NCBI GenBank assembly: GCA_019217005.1
Contig: JAHBNG010000143.1
Span: 1-36,035, forward strand
Reading direction: 5' to 3'
DNA from: Chloroflexi bacterium TSY
GTDB taxonomy: Bacteria; Chloroflexota; Anaerolineae; Caldilineales; Caldilineaceae
Length of the DNA stretch: 36,035 nucleotides
In this document: in pieces, positions 7,985-16,253 of the stretch
Numbering within the stretch: the stretch's first letter is position 1
How the letters are laid out: every line of letters starts with the position of its first letter
Notes under the pieces: generated by a model
The model's database searches: none
What the model was told of the DNA's origin: nothing
The model's input: the letters and a program-made list of their open reading frames with translations, nothing else
Position numbers and translations under genes: made by a program

Positions 7985-9030
7985 AGTCTAAGAAAAGCCT
8001 CTCGATACCGCGGATTTCCGGCAATTTCAACTGGCTGACCGGTCTCGATCGAATCAATTGCCGCACTGAGCATTGCAAAAACTTTCAAATTGTTGCGTCC
8101 GCTAAAGGGTGGTTCTTCCCCTCCAGCCATATAGTTCTGCCAGATATCAAAGAAGGGTAGAAACGGTGTTTGGAGCGGCACATCGTTATCGATTGCCGCT
8201 TCTTCAAACTGGCCCAATGCGGGCGCAAATTGATAGCTCATCGTATCTTTTGACATGTGAAGACCGTGGCAGCGCAGGGCTCCCTTCATCCCTTCAATAC
8301 GGAATTCATACATACTGGATTGAGCCGAGAATCCCCCATGATAGGCCAAATGTAGCCCACCGCTGAAGCGAATCAATGCATTAATCATGCATGGTCCAAC
8401 ATAGGGCGACCAAGAGGGAATAAAGCCGTCGCAGGAGATCCACTCTGGCTCATATCCATCAAAGACAGCCAGAAACGAATCGAAATGATGACAAGAAGTT
8501 TCATAGAGGGCGGGTTGTTTCATGCGGGCCAAATTGAGCGCATTTGGTCGGGGCTTGCTGTTCATAAACCAAGCTCCTTCAGGTCGCCCAAGCTGCCCAG
8601 AGTGGACAAATTGGGCGACCACTTGATAGTGGCGGTTGTAACGTACCTGCTGACCAACACTCAGAGTCGGTTCGACATCTTCTGCCAACTTGACCAGTTC
8701 TACAGCATCTTCAAAACTATTTGTAATTGGCTTGGCCACCAATGTATGCGCACCGGCCCGAAGGGATTCTTTTGCTTGCTCATAGTGCAGTTCGGAAGGT
8801 GTGTTGATCAATACTGCATCGGGCGCAACCTTTTTCAATGCTTCATTCAGATGTTTGAACGTAACATCCGCCGAAATGCCCAACGTTTCTTGCGCACGTG
8901 CCAGTGCTTCACCTCGCACATCCACAACACCGGCTGTTTCATACCACGGCAATTTCAGAAGTAGCTGCGCCATGTGGTTGCTAATGCCGCCCCACCCAAC
9001 AGTAAGACACCGGATCGTTTGGTTTGACAT
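7942..9030 (-). CDS. Gfo/Idh/MocA-family NAD(P)-dependent oxidoreductase
   Basis: The 362-residue protein has an N-terminal Rossmann fold (CLTVGWGGISNHMAQLL), the substrate-domain entry HTLVAKPIT (usually EKP; Glu is Ala here but the Lys is kept) and the C-terminal alpha/beta domain with a CHHFDSFLAVFDG helix carrying the expected histidines. Members oxidise sugars, inositols or their acids with NAD(P). GGAGAAAATT precedes the ATG. The last 15 residues (LSRSKFQVLRENSG) are encoded by MITE-1 copy B, so the natural C-terminus is lost, though only a short tail is missing. It is the last gene of a minus-strand operon with the SRPBCC, aldolase and mannonate-dehydratase-like genes, which points to catabolism of a sugar acid. 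Confidence 0.9.
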   Translation of the reverse strand: MSNQTIRCLTVGWGGISNHMAQLLLKLPWYETAGVVDVRGEALARAQETLGISADVTFKHLNEALKKVAPDAVLINTPSELHYEQAKESLRAGAHTLVAKPITNSFEDAVELVKLAEDVEPTLSVGQQVRYNRHYQVVAQFVHSGQLGRPEGAWFMNSKPRPNALNLARMKQPALYETSCHHFDSFLAVFDGYEPEWISCDGFIPSWSPYVGPCMINALIRFSGGLHLAYHGGFSAQSSMYEFRIEGMKGALRCHGLHMSKDTMSYQFAPALGQFEEAAIDNDVPLQTPFLPFFDIWQNYMAGGEEPPFSGRNNLKVFAMLSAAIDSIETGQPVEIAGNPRYREAFLRLSRSKFQVLRENSG

Positions 9031-9094
9031 AATTTTCTCCGAGAGGTTGCAAAAGAAGCCTCAACGTGCGTGCTCATCCGATGACTGACGCGCG

Positions 9095-9517
9095 TCAGGC
9101 CCCCTCCGCCCGCTCTTTGAGTCCTGCGACAAAATCTTCAAAAGTCTGCGTCAAATCGGGGAGCGAACGACCCATGATGGGCAATAGAAGACCGCTGAAC
9201 TCTTCTCGCACCACAAAATTAACCACGCTCGTTTCTACATGATTGAGTGTAAATGTACGAACTCCCTTGAACAGCCCAAGAGGCATACCGCCAGACCAAG
9301 TCATGCTCTGATTGGGTACAAACCCAGTCACTGTTACTGGAAAAGCGCGATCGGGACTTAGCTTGGTGTAGGCCGTTATCTTGTTATTCAGGCCAATCGT
9401 TCCCTCAATTCGGATAACGCTCGGATCCCATTCTGGATAATTTGGAGCGTCTATGAGTATTGACCAAATCGCCTCAGCAGGTGCATTGATGTTTGCCGAA
9501 GCAGTAAAAACCTTCAT
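9095..9517 (-). CDS. SRPBCC-family (START-like) ligand-binding protein
   Basis: This 140-residue protein has the SRPBCC helix-grip pattern: N-terminal FTASANINAPAEAIWSILIDAPNYPEWDPSV, central strands with GxxxxxYTKLSPDRAFPVTVTGF and a C-terminal helix (LTQTFEDFVAGLKERAE). It belongs to the polyketide-cyclase/lipid-transport-like group that binds hydrophobic ligands in a cavity. Its ATG overlaps the stop of the aldolase gene by 4 bases, so it is translationally coupled. No enzymatic residue can be assigned, and its part in the surrounding sugar pathway is unclear. Confidence 0.85.
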   Translation of the reverse strand: MKVFTASANINAPAEAIWSILIDAPNYPEWDPSVIRIEGTIGLNNKITAYTKLSPDRAFPVTVTGFVPNQSMTWSGGMPLGLFKGVRTFTLNHVETSVVNFVVREEFSGLLLPIMGRSLPDLTQTFEDFVAGLKERAEGA

Positions 9518-10275
9518 GATATGTCCCCCTTTGATGAGTTGACTGTCTCTAGATATTGCTTTGCACGGTCAGCAATCCAAGTATTATAGCTAGTTAAGAA
9601 AAAGCGAGCGCCCCGTTTCATATATCCCTTGACCCTGTCCTCGATACCCATGGCGCCTGGAATTCGTCCGGCAGCTGCGATCCGTTCGAGGGTTGATTCA
9701 ACAACCTTCTGAACCTCAGGATGATAGGGCTGCCCAACATGCCCCATGCTCTGGGCCAAATCGCTGGGTGCCACAAAGAAGACATCAATCTGATCTACCG
9801 TGAGAATTTCATCCAGATTCTCTACCGCCTCGACCTCTTCTATCAGTACGACGACTAAGATTTCATCATTGGCCCGTTCGAAAAAGTCGCTACTGCCATA
9901 GGCGCGCCGTCCCGAATACATGCCGCGCTTACCAAGTGGCGCAAAGCGCGCCGAATCGGCAACATGTTGCGCTTGCGCTTTGGTGTTCACGTGAGGAACC
10001 ACAATACCACTAACGCCCAAGTCCAGGACACGCGTAATCACGCCTGCTTCGTGGCTATGAATGCGCATAATGGAGGCCATATTCCAGAGATCACAAGCTC
10101 GCGAGAGATCCCCGATGCGGTCCCAGGTAACGGGCCCATGTTCACCCTCGATCCAATAACCATCAAAGCCCAATGGGCCACAAAAGTCAATCGTATCACC
10201 ACTGACACTATGTCCACCAAGTGCAATGGCGATGTCACCTGCCGCCAGCTTTTTCTTCACGCGATTTCCATACAT
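9514..10275 (-). CDS. HpcH/HpaI-family 2-keto-3-deoxy sugar-acid aldolase
   Basis: The start is taken at the ATG of MYGNRVKKKL, with GAAAGG upstream; a longer frame would read through a simple tandem repeat. The 253-residue class II aldolase shows IALGGHSVSGDTIDFCGPLGFDGYWIEGEHGP, GIVVPHVNTKAQAQHVADSA, the phosphate/substrate-loop Arg in KRGMYSGRRAYG, and metal-binding Glu and Asp in VVLIEEVEAVENLDEIL and VFFVAPSDLAQSMG. Family members cleave 2-keto-3-deoxy acids or 4-hydroxy-2-ketoacids to pyruvate and an aldehyde. Following a mannonate-dehydratase-like gene, which would make a 2-keto-3-deoxy acid, the aldolase is a logical next step. Confidence 0.9.
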   Translation of the reverse strand: MYGNRVKKKLAAGDIAIALGGHSVSGDTIDFCGPLGFDGYWIEGEHGPVTWDRIGDLSRACDLWNMASIMRIHSHEAGVITRVLDLGVSGIVVPHVNTKAQAQHVADSARFAPLGKRGMYSGRRAYGSSDFFERANDEILVVVLIEEVEAVENLDEILTVDQIDVFFVAPSDLAQSMGHVGQPYHPEVQKVVESTLERIAAAGRIPGAMGIEDRVKGYMKRGARFFLTSYNTWIADRAKQYLETVNSSKGDIS

Positions 10276-10298
10276 TGATGTTTGCCTTTCGTTGTGTT

Positions 10299-10330
10299 GG
10301 GGAATAGGGATTGGGGAATAGGGATTGGGA
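10299..10330. repeat. Tandem 14-bp simple repeat
   Basis: GGGGAATAGGGATT occurs twice in tandem (10299-10312, 10313-10326) followed by a partial unit, between the mannonate-dehydratase-like gene and the aldolase start. It creates a spurious N-terminal extension of the aldolase frame. A role as mere slippage-prone repeat is likely. Confidence 0.7.
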
Positions 10331-10387
10331 TAATGAATGAAACATAACACGACTCACTTGCAAAGTCAATCATGGTAGTAAACTATA

Positions 10388-11437
10388 TCACACCCCAGCA
10401 GCTGCCGCAGCCCGCAATGCAATCATCTGTCCAATCGCAAAGGCCCATCCAATGCGCGAATCCGCTGTGTCGCCGCTGATGCCAGGGGTGTGATCGGGGT
10501 CGATTAGACCGTCGTAGCCGACATCGTGAAATGCTTTCATACAAGCCAGCATGTTGCACTCACCATCATCGTGAAACGTCTCGACATATTTGTAGTAAGG
10601 TGTTTCAACTCGTACATTGCGAAAGTGTACTGTTCCAATGCGATCGCGACGACCAAAGTAGTAGATTGCATCGACCGCATTCTCACCCAGCTCAGTAGTG
10701 ACACCTGTATCAAAGTAGATTGAGTTGGCGGGGCTATCGATAATCTCGATCAATTGCCTGAGACCGGCAAGATCGGCCACGGGCTGGGCAACGCCACGAT
10801 AGATCGGAATGGGTGGATCGTTGGGATGACACGCAAGCCGCACCCCCGCTGCTTCAGCAGTCGGAATCACTTCATGCAGAAAATGGCTAATTCGCTCCCA
10901 CATGGCGTCAAGTGAATGCTCACCGACGGATGGCAGGGATGGCAGATTATGAATGCGATCATAATCAAAATCACGCAAATTTGCCCCACCGCGTCCACCT
11001 CCCATCTGTGCGCCGTAGCCTTCTGATGCTCTCAGAGCGGTGAACGTATATGTGAGCACTTTGAGTCCAACTTTGCCAGCTACTTCGATACAGGCTTTGA
11101 CTACCTCCAGATCCCGTTCACGCTCTGGACGTCCCAGTAAAATATTGGCCGAGAGAGGCAAAGCCGCCATGGTGGGAACCAAGTCAAAGGACTCGATACG
11201 CTGCCGAATCTGACGCAGTTCTTCTTCATCCCATACTTTCGGTTGTGAACCTGCTGGACCCATCTGCGCTGGTGGAACTAAGGGACGAGTGGTCGGTACT
11301 GTGCCAGATTTCGTGACATAACGTGTCGGCATTCCCACAGATTCGACACCAATCTGACGGAAAAAGCGCAGCGTTATTTCGGCAACGTCGCCAAGACCCT
11401 TGCCGATCTGAATCTTAGAGACCTGATTGATTGTCAT
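10388..11437 (-). CDS. Mannonate dehydratase-like TIM-barrel protein (UxuA family)
   Basis: The 349-residue protein carries the UxuA-type metal-binding motifs in order: RLACHPNDPPIP, the NSIYFDTGVTTELG strand, GTVHFRNVR and DGLIDPDHTPG. UxuA removes water from D-mannonate to give 2-keto-3-deoxy-gluconate using divalent metal. The protein is more diverged than textbook UxuA, so a related aldonate is possible. It is first in the minus-strand operon with the aldolase (113 bases on), the SRPBCC gene and the oxidoreductase. The set looks like a short sugar-acid degradation pathway: oxidoreductase, dehydratase, aldolase. A 16-bp inverted repeat lies 77 bases upstream of the start. Confidence 0.85.
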   Translation of the reverse strand: MTINQVSKIQIGKGLGDVAEITLRFFRQIGVESVGMPTRYVTKSGTVPTTRPLVPPAQMGPAGSQPKVWDEEELRQIRQRIESFDLVPTMAALPLSANILLGRPERERDLEVVKACIEVAGKVGLKVLTYTFTALRASEGYGAQMGGGRGGANLRDFDYDRIHNLPSLPSVGEHSLDAMWERISHFLHEVIPTAEAAGVRLACHPNDPPIPIYRGVAQPVADLAGLRQLIEIIDSPANSIYFDTGVTTELGENAVDAIYYFGRRDRIGTVHFRNVRVETPYYKYVETFHDDGECNMLACMKAFHDVGYDGLIDPDHTPGISGDTADSRIGWAFAIGQMIALRAAAAAGV

Positions 11438-11513
11438 TGTTCTAATACCAAAATTGGGGCTTCGGATTTACAATTGGTCATTTTACCACATATGGATGTG
11501 TCTGGGCGATCAC

Positions 11514-11563
11514 AAAATGAAAAGCGCATCCGGTGTCGTAACATCGAATGCGCTTTTCATTTT
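11514..11563. repeat. Perfect 16-bp stem-loop upstream of the sugar-acid operon
   Basis: AAAATGAAAAGCGCAT (11514-11529) and its exact complement (11548-11563) flank an 18-nt loop. The A run and T run at the two ends make it a possible bidirectional terminator. Its position upstream of the mannonate-dehydratase-like gene also allows an operator role. No gene on the plus strand ends here. Confidence 0.6.
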
Positions 11564-11605
11564 CGGATATGCCGTGAGCGTTCCAGATCCAGCTCTTAAT
11601 AGATT

Positions 11606-11822
11606 CAGTCGATCCAAATTCTCGCGGGACAGGCGTTAGAGATTACACGCAGTAGGATTTCTCAGAGGTAGAGCGTTCAAATGGCGAAAAAAGACGCAGT
11701 AGAGAATCTCGGACCATTTGGCACGCTCGAGTCTGTTTTGACTGAGAAGTGCAGGATTATGTCTACTGCGTGTAATAGAGAATGCTCTCTCCGCGAACAC
11801 AAGACACATTTTGGATCGACTG
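11606..11822. mobile_element. MITE-3 (217 bp), ends related to MITE-1
   Basis: The ends are CAGTCGATCCAAA (11606-11618) and TTTGGATCGACTG (11810-11822), differing from the MITE-1 ends at one base in the first ten. Inside are a second inverted pair, ATTACACGCAGTAG (11642-11655) with CTACTGCGTGTAAT (11763-11776), and a short CGCGG/CCGCG pair. The interior is unrelated to MITE-1. No transposase and no clear target duplication are seen. It ends 15 bases before the CHAD gene stop. Confidence 0.7.
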
Positions 11823-11837
11823 AGCCTGATTAGCCTA

Positions 11838-13309
11838 CTAAATGCGCCCGATCATGGTTCCAAGACGGGCTCGATTCTCGTCAGCTAAAAACGTACGCAA
11901 AGTACTATCCGCTTGCTGTTCGATTTTGCGAATCACCTTATCTTGTCTTTTGATGTAGGTCTTCACGGCTTTTGTCTGCACCTTTTTAGGCAGCGCCAGG
12001 AGCATGTCCCTGGCGACACTCGCATCATTCAGATCACCCAACAGGTTTTGTAGCTTTTTCAGCTGTTGGACAAAGTGTGGCCCCTCTTCACCAAGTAGGG
12101 TCGATGCAAACTCCAGACCATAACGCAAATACTTCACCTCAATACGCAGCGCATGTAGCGTATCAATCTCAATGAACGGCTCTTCAGCAGTGCGACTGAT
12201 ATCAAAGAGAGCTTCATATTTCCGTACTGCTAGAAAGCGGTCTAGTAACATCAAAGGAAACACATGGCGCACCTGCGTTGCTTCTGGTGGTTGGCTCACA
12301 GACGCATAACGTTGCTTGATCCCCTGTCCGGGTGTCTTACAGAACTCGGATAGCTTGGTCAGAAAACGACGATACTCTCCACTGTCTAGCCATGTTAACA
12401 ATTCGGGTATACATTGAGTGCGCTGGTGCTGCCAGTGCTCAGCAAGCGGCTGCAGATCTGCCTGCTCATCCTTACCGAGACGTTTGCTGTAGCGAGCTAG
12501 TTTGTCCAAGGCCACATCCAGATCACGGACGTGGCCAAGAGCTTTGGCTGTCCGTCTGAGGTTTTTCACTAGGGGGTTGATCGTTTCGGCGGTAAAAAAG
12601 CGACCAAAGAGCAAGTAGGCAGCCCGCATCCGCCGAATGGCAACGCGCATCTCATGCACGTGTTCAATATCATCATCGCGTCGGACACCTGATTCTGTGA
12701 GCAACATTTGCGTAAACTGCTCTCGCCATATCAGGCGGTACGCTTCAGCAATATGGGTTGTGATTTGAATCCCACGCGTTTTCGCAGGCTGTTTGGCATC
12801 GGTCCCCATGCAGCTTCCCTCTGGCATCGTTTGACTGATGACGGCCAAGGCATGGATAAATTTGCTGTCTTTCTCTGGAGTCAACCCGTCCAGTTCGGTC
12901 AAAAGCTGAGCAAGCGGCACCAACTCCTCTATGTCGTGGCCTGGCAGAAGCTCGGCTTCCAACTCAAAAAAGTCGTCAACCCACTTGGTTTCATCTGCGA
13001 GGCGAACAGCCCCTTCATAGATGGCAACTTCATCAATCGATAGTGCCACTACATCCGATGACGATTCTTTCTGACCCGTTTGGTCTATCTCTTCACTCGT
13101 TTCACCAGGCGTTCCTTTTCCAGTATGGCTCGATGAAACGAATCGTTCATGCCGGGTCTGTTTGATGGTAAAGAGTGGAGATACCTTTAACTTTTTGCCC
13201 GCAATATCTGTCACGGCCATGCAGATGTTCTCTGGCAAGAGACTAACTTTAAGAGGTTTGCCCAATTTTAGCATCTTTGGGACATTCTGAAAAGGTTCTT
13301 CTAACTCAT
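11838..13309 (-). pseudogene. CHAD-domain half of an interrupted CYTH-CHAD gene
   Basis: The coding frame contains the end of a CYTH domain (KVSPLFTIKQTRHERF), a linker and a CHAD domain. CHAD is marked by helices HEMRVAIRRMRAAYLLFGRFF and LHALRIEVKYLRYGLEFAS, whose conserved His, Arg and Lys residues bind polyphosphate. The reading frame extends a further 15 codons into the end of the insertion sequence (TTG at 13355). Joining this half to the CYTH part at 14780-15071 through the 3-bp target duplication restores ...HQRYELEEPF... in one frame. The ancestral protein was thus a polyphosphate-related CYTH-CHAD protein. The CHAD half still looks intact and could be translated from an internal or IS-borne start. 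Confidence 0.85.
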
Positions 13310-14779
13310 ACCTTATTTTTGCGCAACGAGAGCGTGATTCTATTCGTTCATGCAACTAGAGGGGGTTTCTAATCGGCCTCTAGATAGGATTTCAAGCAAA
13401 TCAGAAGGTCACGAGAATAAGGATGTGAACTTAGCAGGTCAATCCGTGAAAGTGAGCCGTTCTGAAAAGAGAGAAAACCAGGTATTTGTAATAGATCTCG
13501 AACAATTCGTTTCTGCCGGAAAGGTTCAAATCTAGTATCCACGAGAGCTTGCTGATGGAAATGGCCTATCAAATTATGCGCCAAATCAGCCAAAAGGATA
13601 AGAGATTTTTGAGCTAGAAATAGGGTCTTGCGACGAGAAGCTAAGTGTAACCCCATTTTATCATTACGGAATTGTTCGATTTCAGCCGCACCTCGATTGT
13701 CATAATATGAAATGAAGTGACGCTTGGATGGCAATTTGATGGTCGAAATGTAGTAACTGACACAAATTTGCTCGTTTTTCACTCTTTTTTTTGAGAAAAA
13801 TGCGTACAGGGCGATTAAACTTGATAGGGGATGGAATTTCAGCCAGAAAGACGTCACCGCAAGGATCCCATCGAGTCACCTGTTGCGCCCACAGATGGGC
13901 ACGACGGTTGGAGTTGCCCTTCATCATAAATTGATAGTTGCGGTTGAGCAGCCACCGAATATTTTCTTCACTACCTGCACCGCCATCGGTGCGCCAGACG
14001 ACTCGCTCGCGTTTTTTCTCGTCTAACTCTAATGAACTTTCCGTGGCAAGCACGGCTGGCTGAAACGATGGAGCTGTATGCTGACTCCCTGGATAGAGGT
14101 CTGACCAAACCGTTTCATGGTATTTAACCGAACTTACACGGACCAATTGGCGTCCCGTTGCGTTTTTTTGCCGCTAAAATAGCCTTTTTGACTTTTCTGT
14201 GCCTTTTTTGCCGCATGGTAATCCGGATAGGTCAAAGTCTAACCACAAGAACCCTCGCCAATCGTGGTTGTGTATTTGGCTTAGAGGCTTGCAGATTTCG
14301 CTGACCGCACTCTACCGATATTCATTAGAGTTAGGGCGTCTAATGTACGAGACATATTTGATTGCTCACTAAGCTGCTCCATCCCATAAATTTCGCAAGG
14401 AGTCTTTCTGGTCTGACCTTTGTATTGAACTCAGTCAGCGTTGCGCAACCACATAATATGCTAACCAGCACCTGTTCCAACTTACTTGCTGGTGTATATT
14501 CATACGTTTTGACCGGTATTTCGATCTTCTTCAACGCAGTTAGCACTTTCTCTTGATGGTAGTGTGCCAGCAACGCAGCTAATGGTGCATACTGAGTATT
14601 GCTGATCTCGTTCGTTAGTCCGAATTCTATTGCCATGAATGCCTCCTTGGATCGGGTATCTCTAATGAATTTCTTTGAGGCTATCCTTTTTTCGGCATTT
14701 TGACGAATTTGATCGAATAGAATCAGGCTCTTATTGCGTCAACGAATAGAATTCCCTTCCCGTTGCGCAAAAATAAGGT
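13310..14779. mobile_element. 1470-bp insertion sequence inside the CYTH-CHAD gene
   Basis: Terminal inverted repeats begin ACCTTATTTTTGCGCAACG at 13310 and end with the complement at 14779; similarity continues inward for about 45 bp. A 3-bp duplication CAT is present at 13307-13309 and 14780-14782, and removing the element plus one copy restores the host reading frame exactly. It carries one decayed DDE transposase on the minus strand. Confidence 0.85.
13369..14636 (-). pseudogene. DDE transposase, frameshifted
   Basis: Three frames must be joined. The N-terminal part (14636-14340) reads MAIEFGLTNEISNTQYAPLA and continues to a KLEQVLVSILCG helix. The middle part has the first catalytic Asp in LDFDLSGLP, then GKKNATGRQLVRVS and WRTDGGAGSEENIRWLL with the second Asp. 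The C-terminal part (13857-13369) has YYDNRGAAEIEQFRND with the catalytic Glu, followed by AHNLIGHFHQQ. The motif spacing suggests the IS1380/IS4-like DDE superfamily, but I cannot fix the family. At least two frameshifts separate the parts, so it is inactive as read. Confidence 0.75.
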
Positions 14780-15071
14780 CATAACGCTGGTGAATCGCCG
14801 TCTCTCCGTTATCGACAATTGGGGAGTCGTTGTGGAGCGATTTGAGCGTAACCAATTGTTTATCATTCTTTTGCCGAAGACGCAATGTATAGCCTAACCG
14901 CAATAAGCGTGCATCCTTCGTATCCATGTACACATCAGTCACCTTTGACTGGATCGATGGTCCCAGCTGATAGCGATTGCCAAGCGTTTTGCGTGTGCGC
15001 AGCCGGGACGCAAGACGTTTGTTGGTAATGCGATATTTGGCTTCAATTTCTTCAACGGCGGATTGAGCCAT
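14739..15071 (-). pseudogene. CYTH-domain half of the interrupted CYTH-CHAD gene
   Basis: The start is ATG at 15071 with GAGGAAAG upstream. The EIEAK signature (residues 8-12) of CYTH triphosphate-tunnel enzymes is present, followed by VYMDTKDARLLRLGYTLRLR and VTLKS strands. CYTH enzymes hydrolyse triphosphates or cyclise ATP, and those fused to CHAD are linked to polyphosphate. Host coding ends at HQRY (14780); the final residues DLIFAQREGNSIR and the stop come from the insertion sequence. The tunnel fold is incomplete, so this piece alone should not be active. Confidence 0.85.
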
Positions 15072-15184
15072 CGATAACTTTCCTCGTATTTGAAAATGAT
15101 GCTGAATGTTGGGATAGATTTTAGCATATTTTCAAATACGCATATGAATTTCTGAATTTACGAATTGTTAATAAATGTGGGTCT

Positions 15185-15295
15185 TCGCGACAAAGTGTAC
15201 AAGCGATGAATTGGTGGTACGTGATACGTGGTGCGTCAAGCGATCCAGTACGCACCACGTATCACGGACTACGTTGTCAAGTACACTATCTCGCG
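15185..15295. repeat. Nested palindrome downstream of the ABC exporter operon
   Basis: Three nested arm pairs are seen: CGCGA/TCGCG at the rim, AGTGTAC (15194-15200) with GTACACT (15281-15287), and CGTGATACGTGGTGCGT (15220-15236) with its exact complement (15250-15266). The right arm is similar to the sequence at 29331-29353, which also borders a large palindrome. It may terminate the exporter transcript. Confidence 0.65.
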
Positions 15296-15314
15296 TAGAG
15301 CCATAAATGTACTG

Positions 15315-16208
15315 TTATATTACATGCAACCCGCGCTGCTTCGCTTTTATCTCAGCTTGCACCAACAAATACCGTGACAGCAACGTAAAGACCACGGCAA
15401 AGAACAGCAACACGATCCACTCCTGCCAGATCGGCAAAATCGGCTTCCATGCGCCGTTAAAGCTATAGTAGCGAATCAGATCATACCCCCAGGTGTAAGG
15501 CAGGAAATAGGCAACCACCTGGGCCGCTTTGGGATATACACTGAGCGGGATGTAGGCCCCGCTTAGCATCTCAAAGAGAATGGATAAAACAGCAACCAAC
15601 GCACCCACTTGCCGCCAAAGCAATGCCAACAGAGCAATCAAGATCCCCATTGCGGTCAATGCAACCAACACAAAAAGGCTCGCCAGCAGCATCATGCCTA
15701 CGTTAACGAGGCTGGTCTGGGCATAAAGTACCAAAAAGAGATAAAGGGGCAGAAAGACAATACTGCCCACGACGATTTTAGCGATAACAGTTCCTACATA
15801 ATAGGCATAACGTGAGGTGGGATTGCTGTACAAGTATTCCAATGTTCCGTTGTACAAATCGTTGGTAATCGCCTCCAGCGGACCGTTCAAAGTGGCGCGA
15901 ATAAAGACAAAGAGGAGCAAAGCCCCTTGTATAAAAATAAATAGATTGGAACCGCTCAGATGTACCCCTAGATCGGTATCACCATCCATCGTGGCGACGC
16001 TTGTCAAAAGAAAAAAGAAGGCCAGCCGAATGCCCAACTCGACAAATGTACCGACCAGATTGGGCAGATACCGTCGCGCAATCTGTAAATCTTTGATGAC
16101 GGTGCTGATCACGACCAGCCAGGGCGAAGGTGTAATGGAGAGGCTCTGAAGACGCCGCTCTTCTTGTTTCAACGACAACGGTGTCTCAGCAGTAGCGATT
16201 TGCATCAT
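15315..16208 (-). CDS. ABC-2 type transporter permease
   Basis: The 297-residue integral membrane protein has about six hydrophobic segments in ABC-2 order, with a cytoplasmic N-terminus, LEYLYSNPTSRYAYYVG before the third segment and the typical SGAYIPLSVYPKAAQVVAYFLPYTWGYDLIRYY motif before the last. Such permeases export drugs, polysaccharides or lipids, or act in antibiotic resistance. It lies 45 bases after the ATPase gene and the pair forms one exporter. The substrate is not evident. Confidence 0.9.
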   Translation of the reverse strand: MMQIATAETPLSLKQEERRLQSLSITPSPWLVVISTVIKDLQIARRYLPNLVGTFVELGIRLAFFFLLTSVATMDGDTDLGVHLSGSNLFIFIQGALLLFVFIRATLNGPLEAITNDLYNGTLEYLYSNPTSRYAYYVGTVIAKIVVGSIVFLPLYLFLVLYAQTSLVNVGMMLLASLFVLVALTAMGILIALLALLWRQVGALVAVLSILFEMLSGAYIPLSVYPKAAQVVAYFLPYTWGYDLIRYYSFNGAWKPILPIWQEWIVLLFFAVVFTLLSRYLLVQAEIKAKQRGLHVI

Positions 16209-16253
16209 GGCTCCCTTTTTTGTGAGCGAGAATCTGATAAAAAGCGTTTCATT

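Noticed and set aside
9514..10350. 278-residue start for the HpcH/HpaI aldolase
   Set aside because: The extra residues (HYPNPYSPIPIP) come from a tandem 14-bp repeat; the ATG at 10275 has a better ribosome binding site and fits the family.
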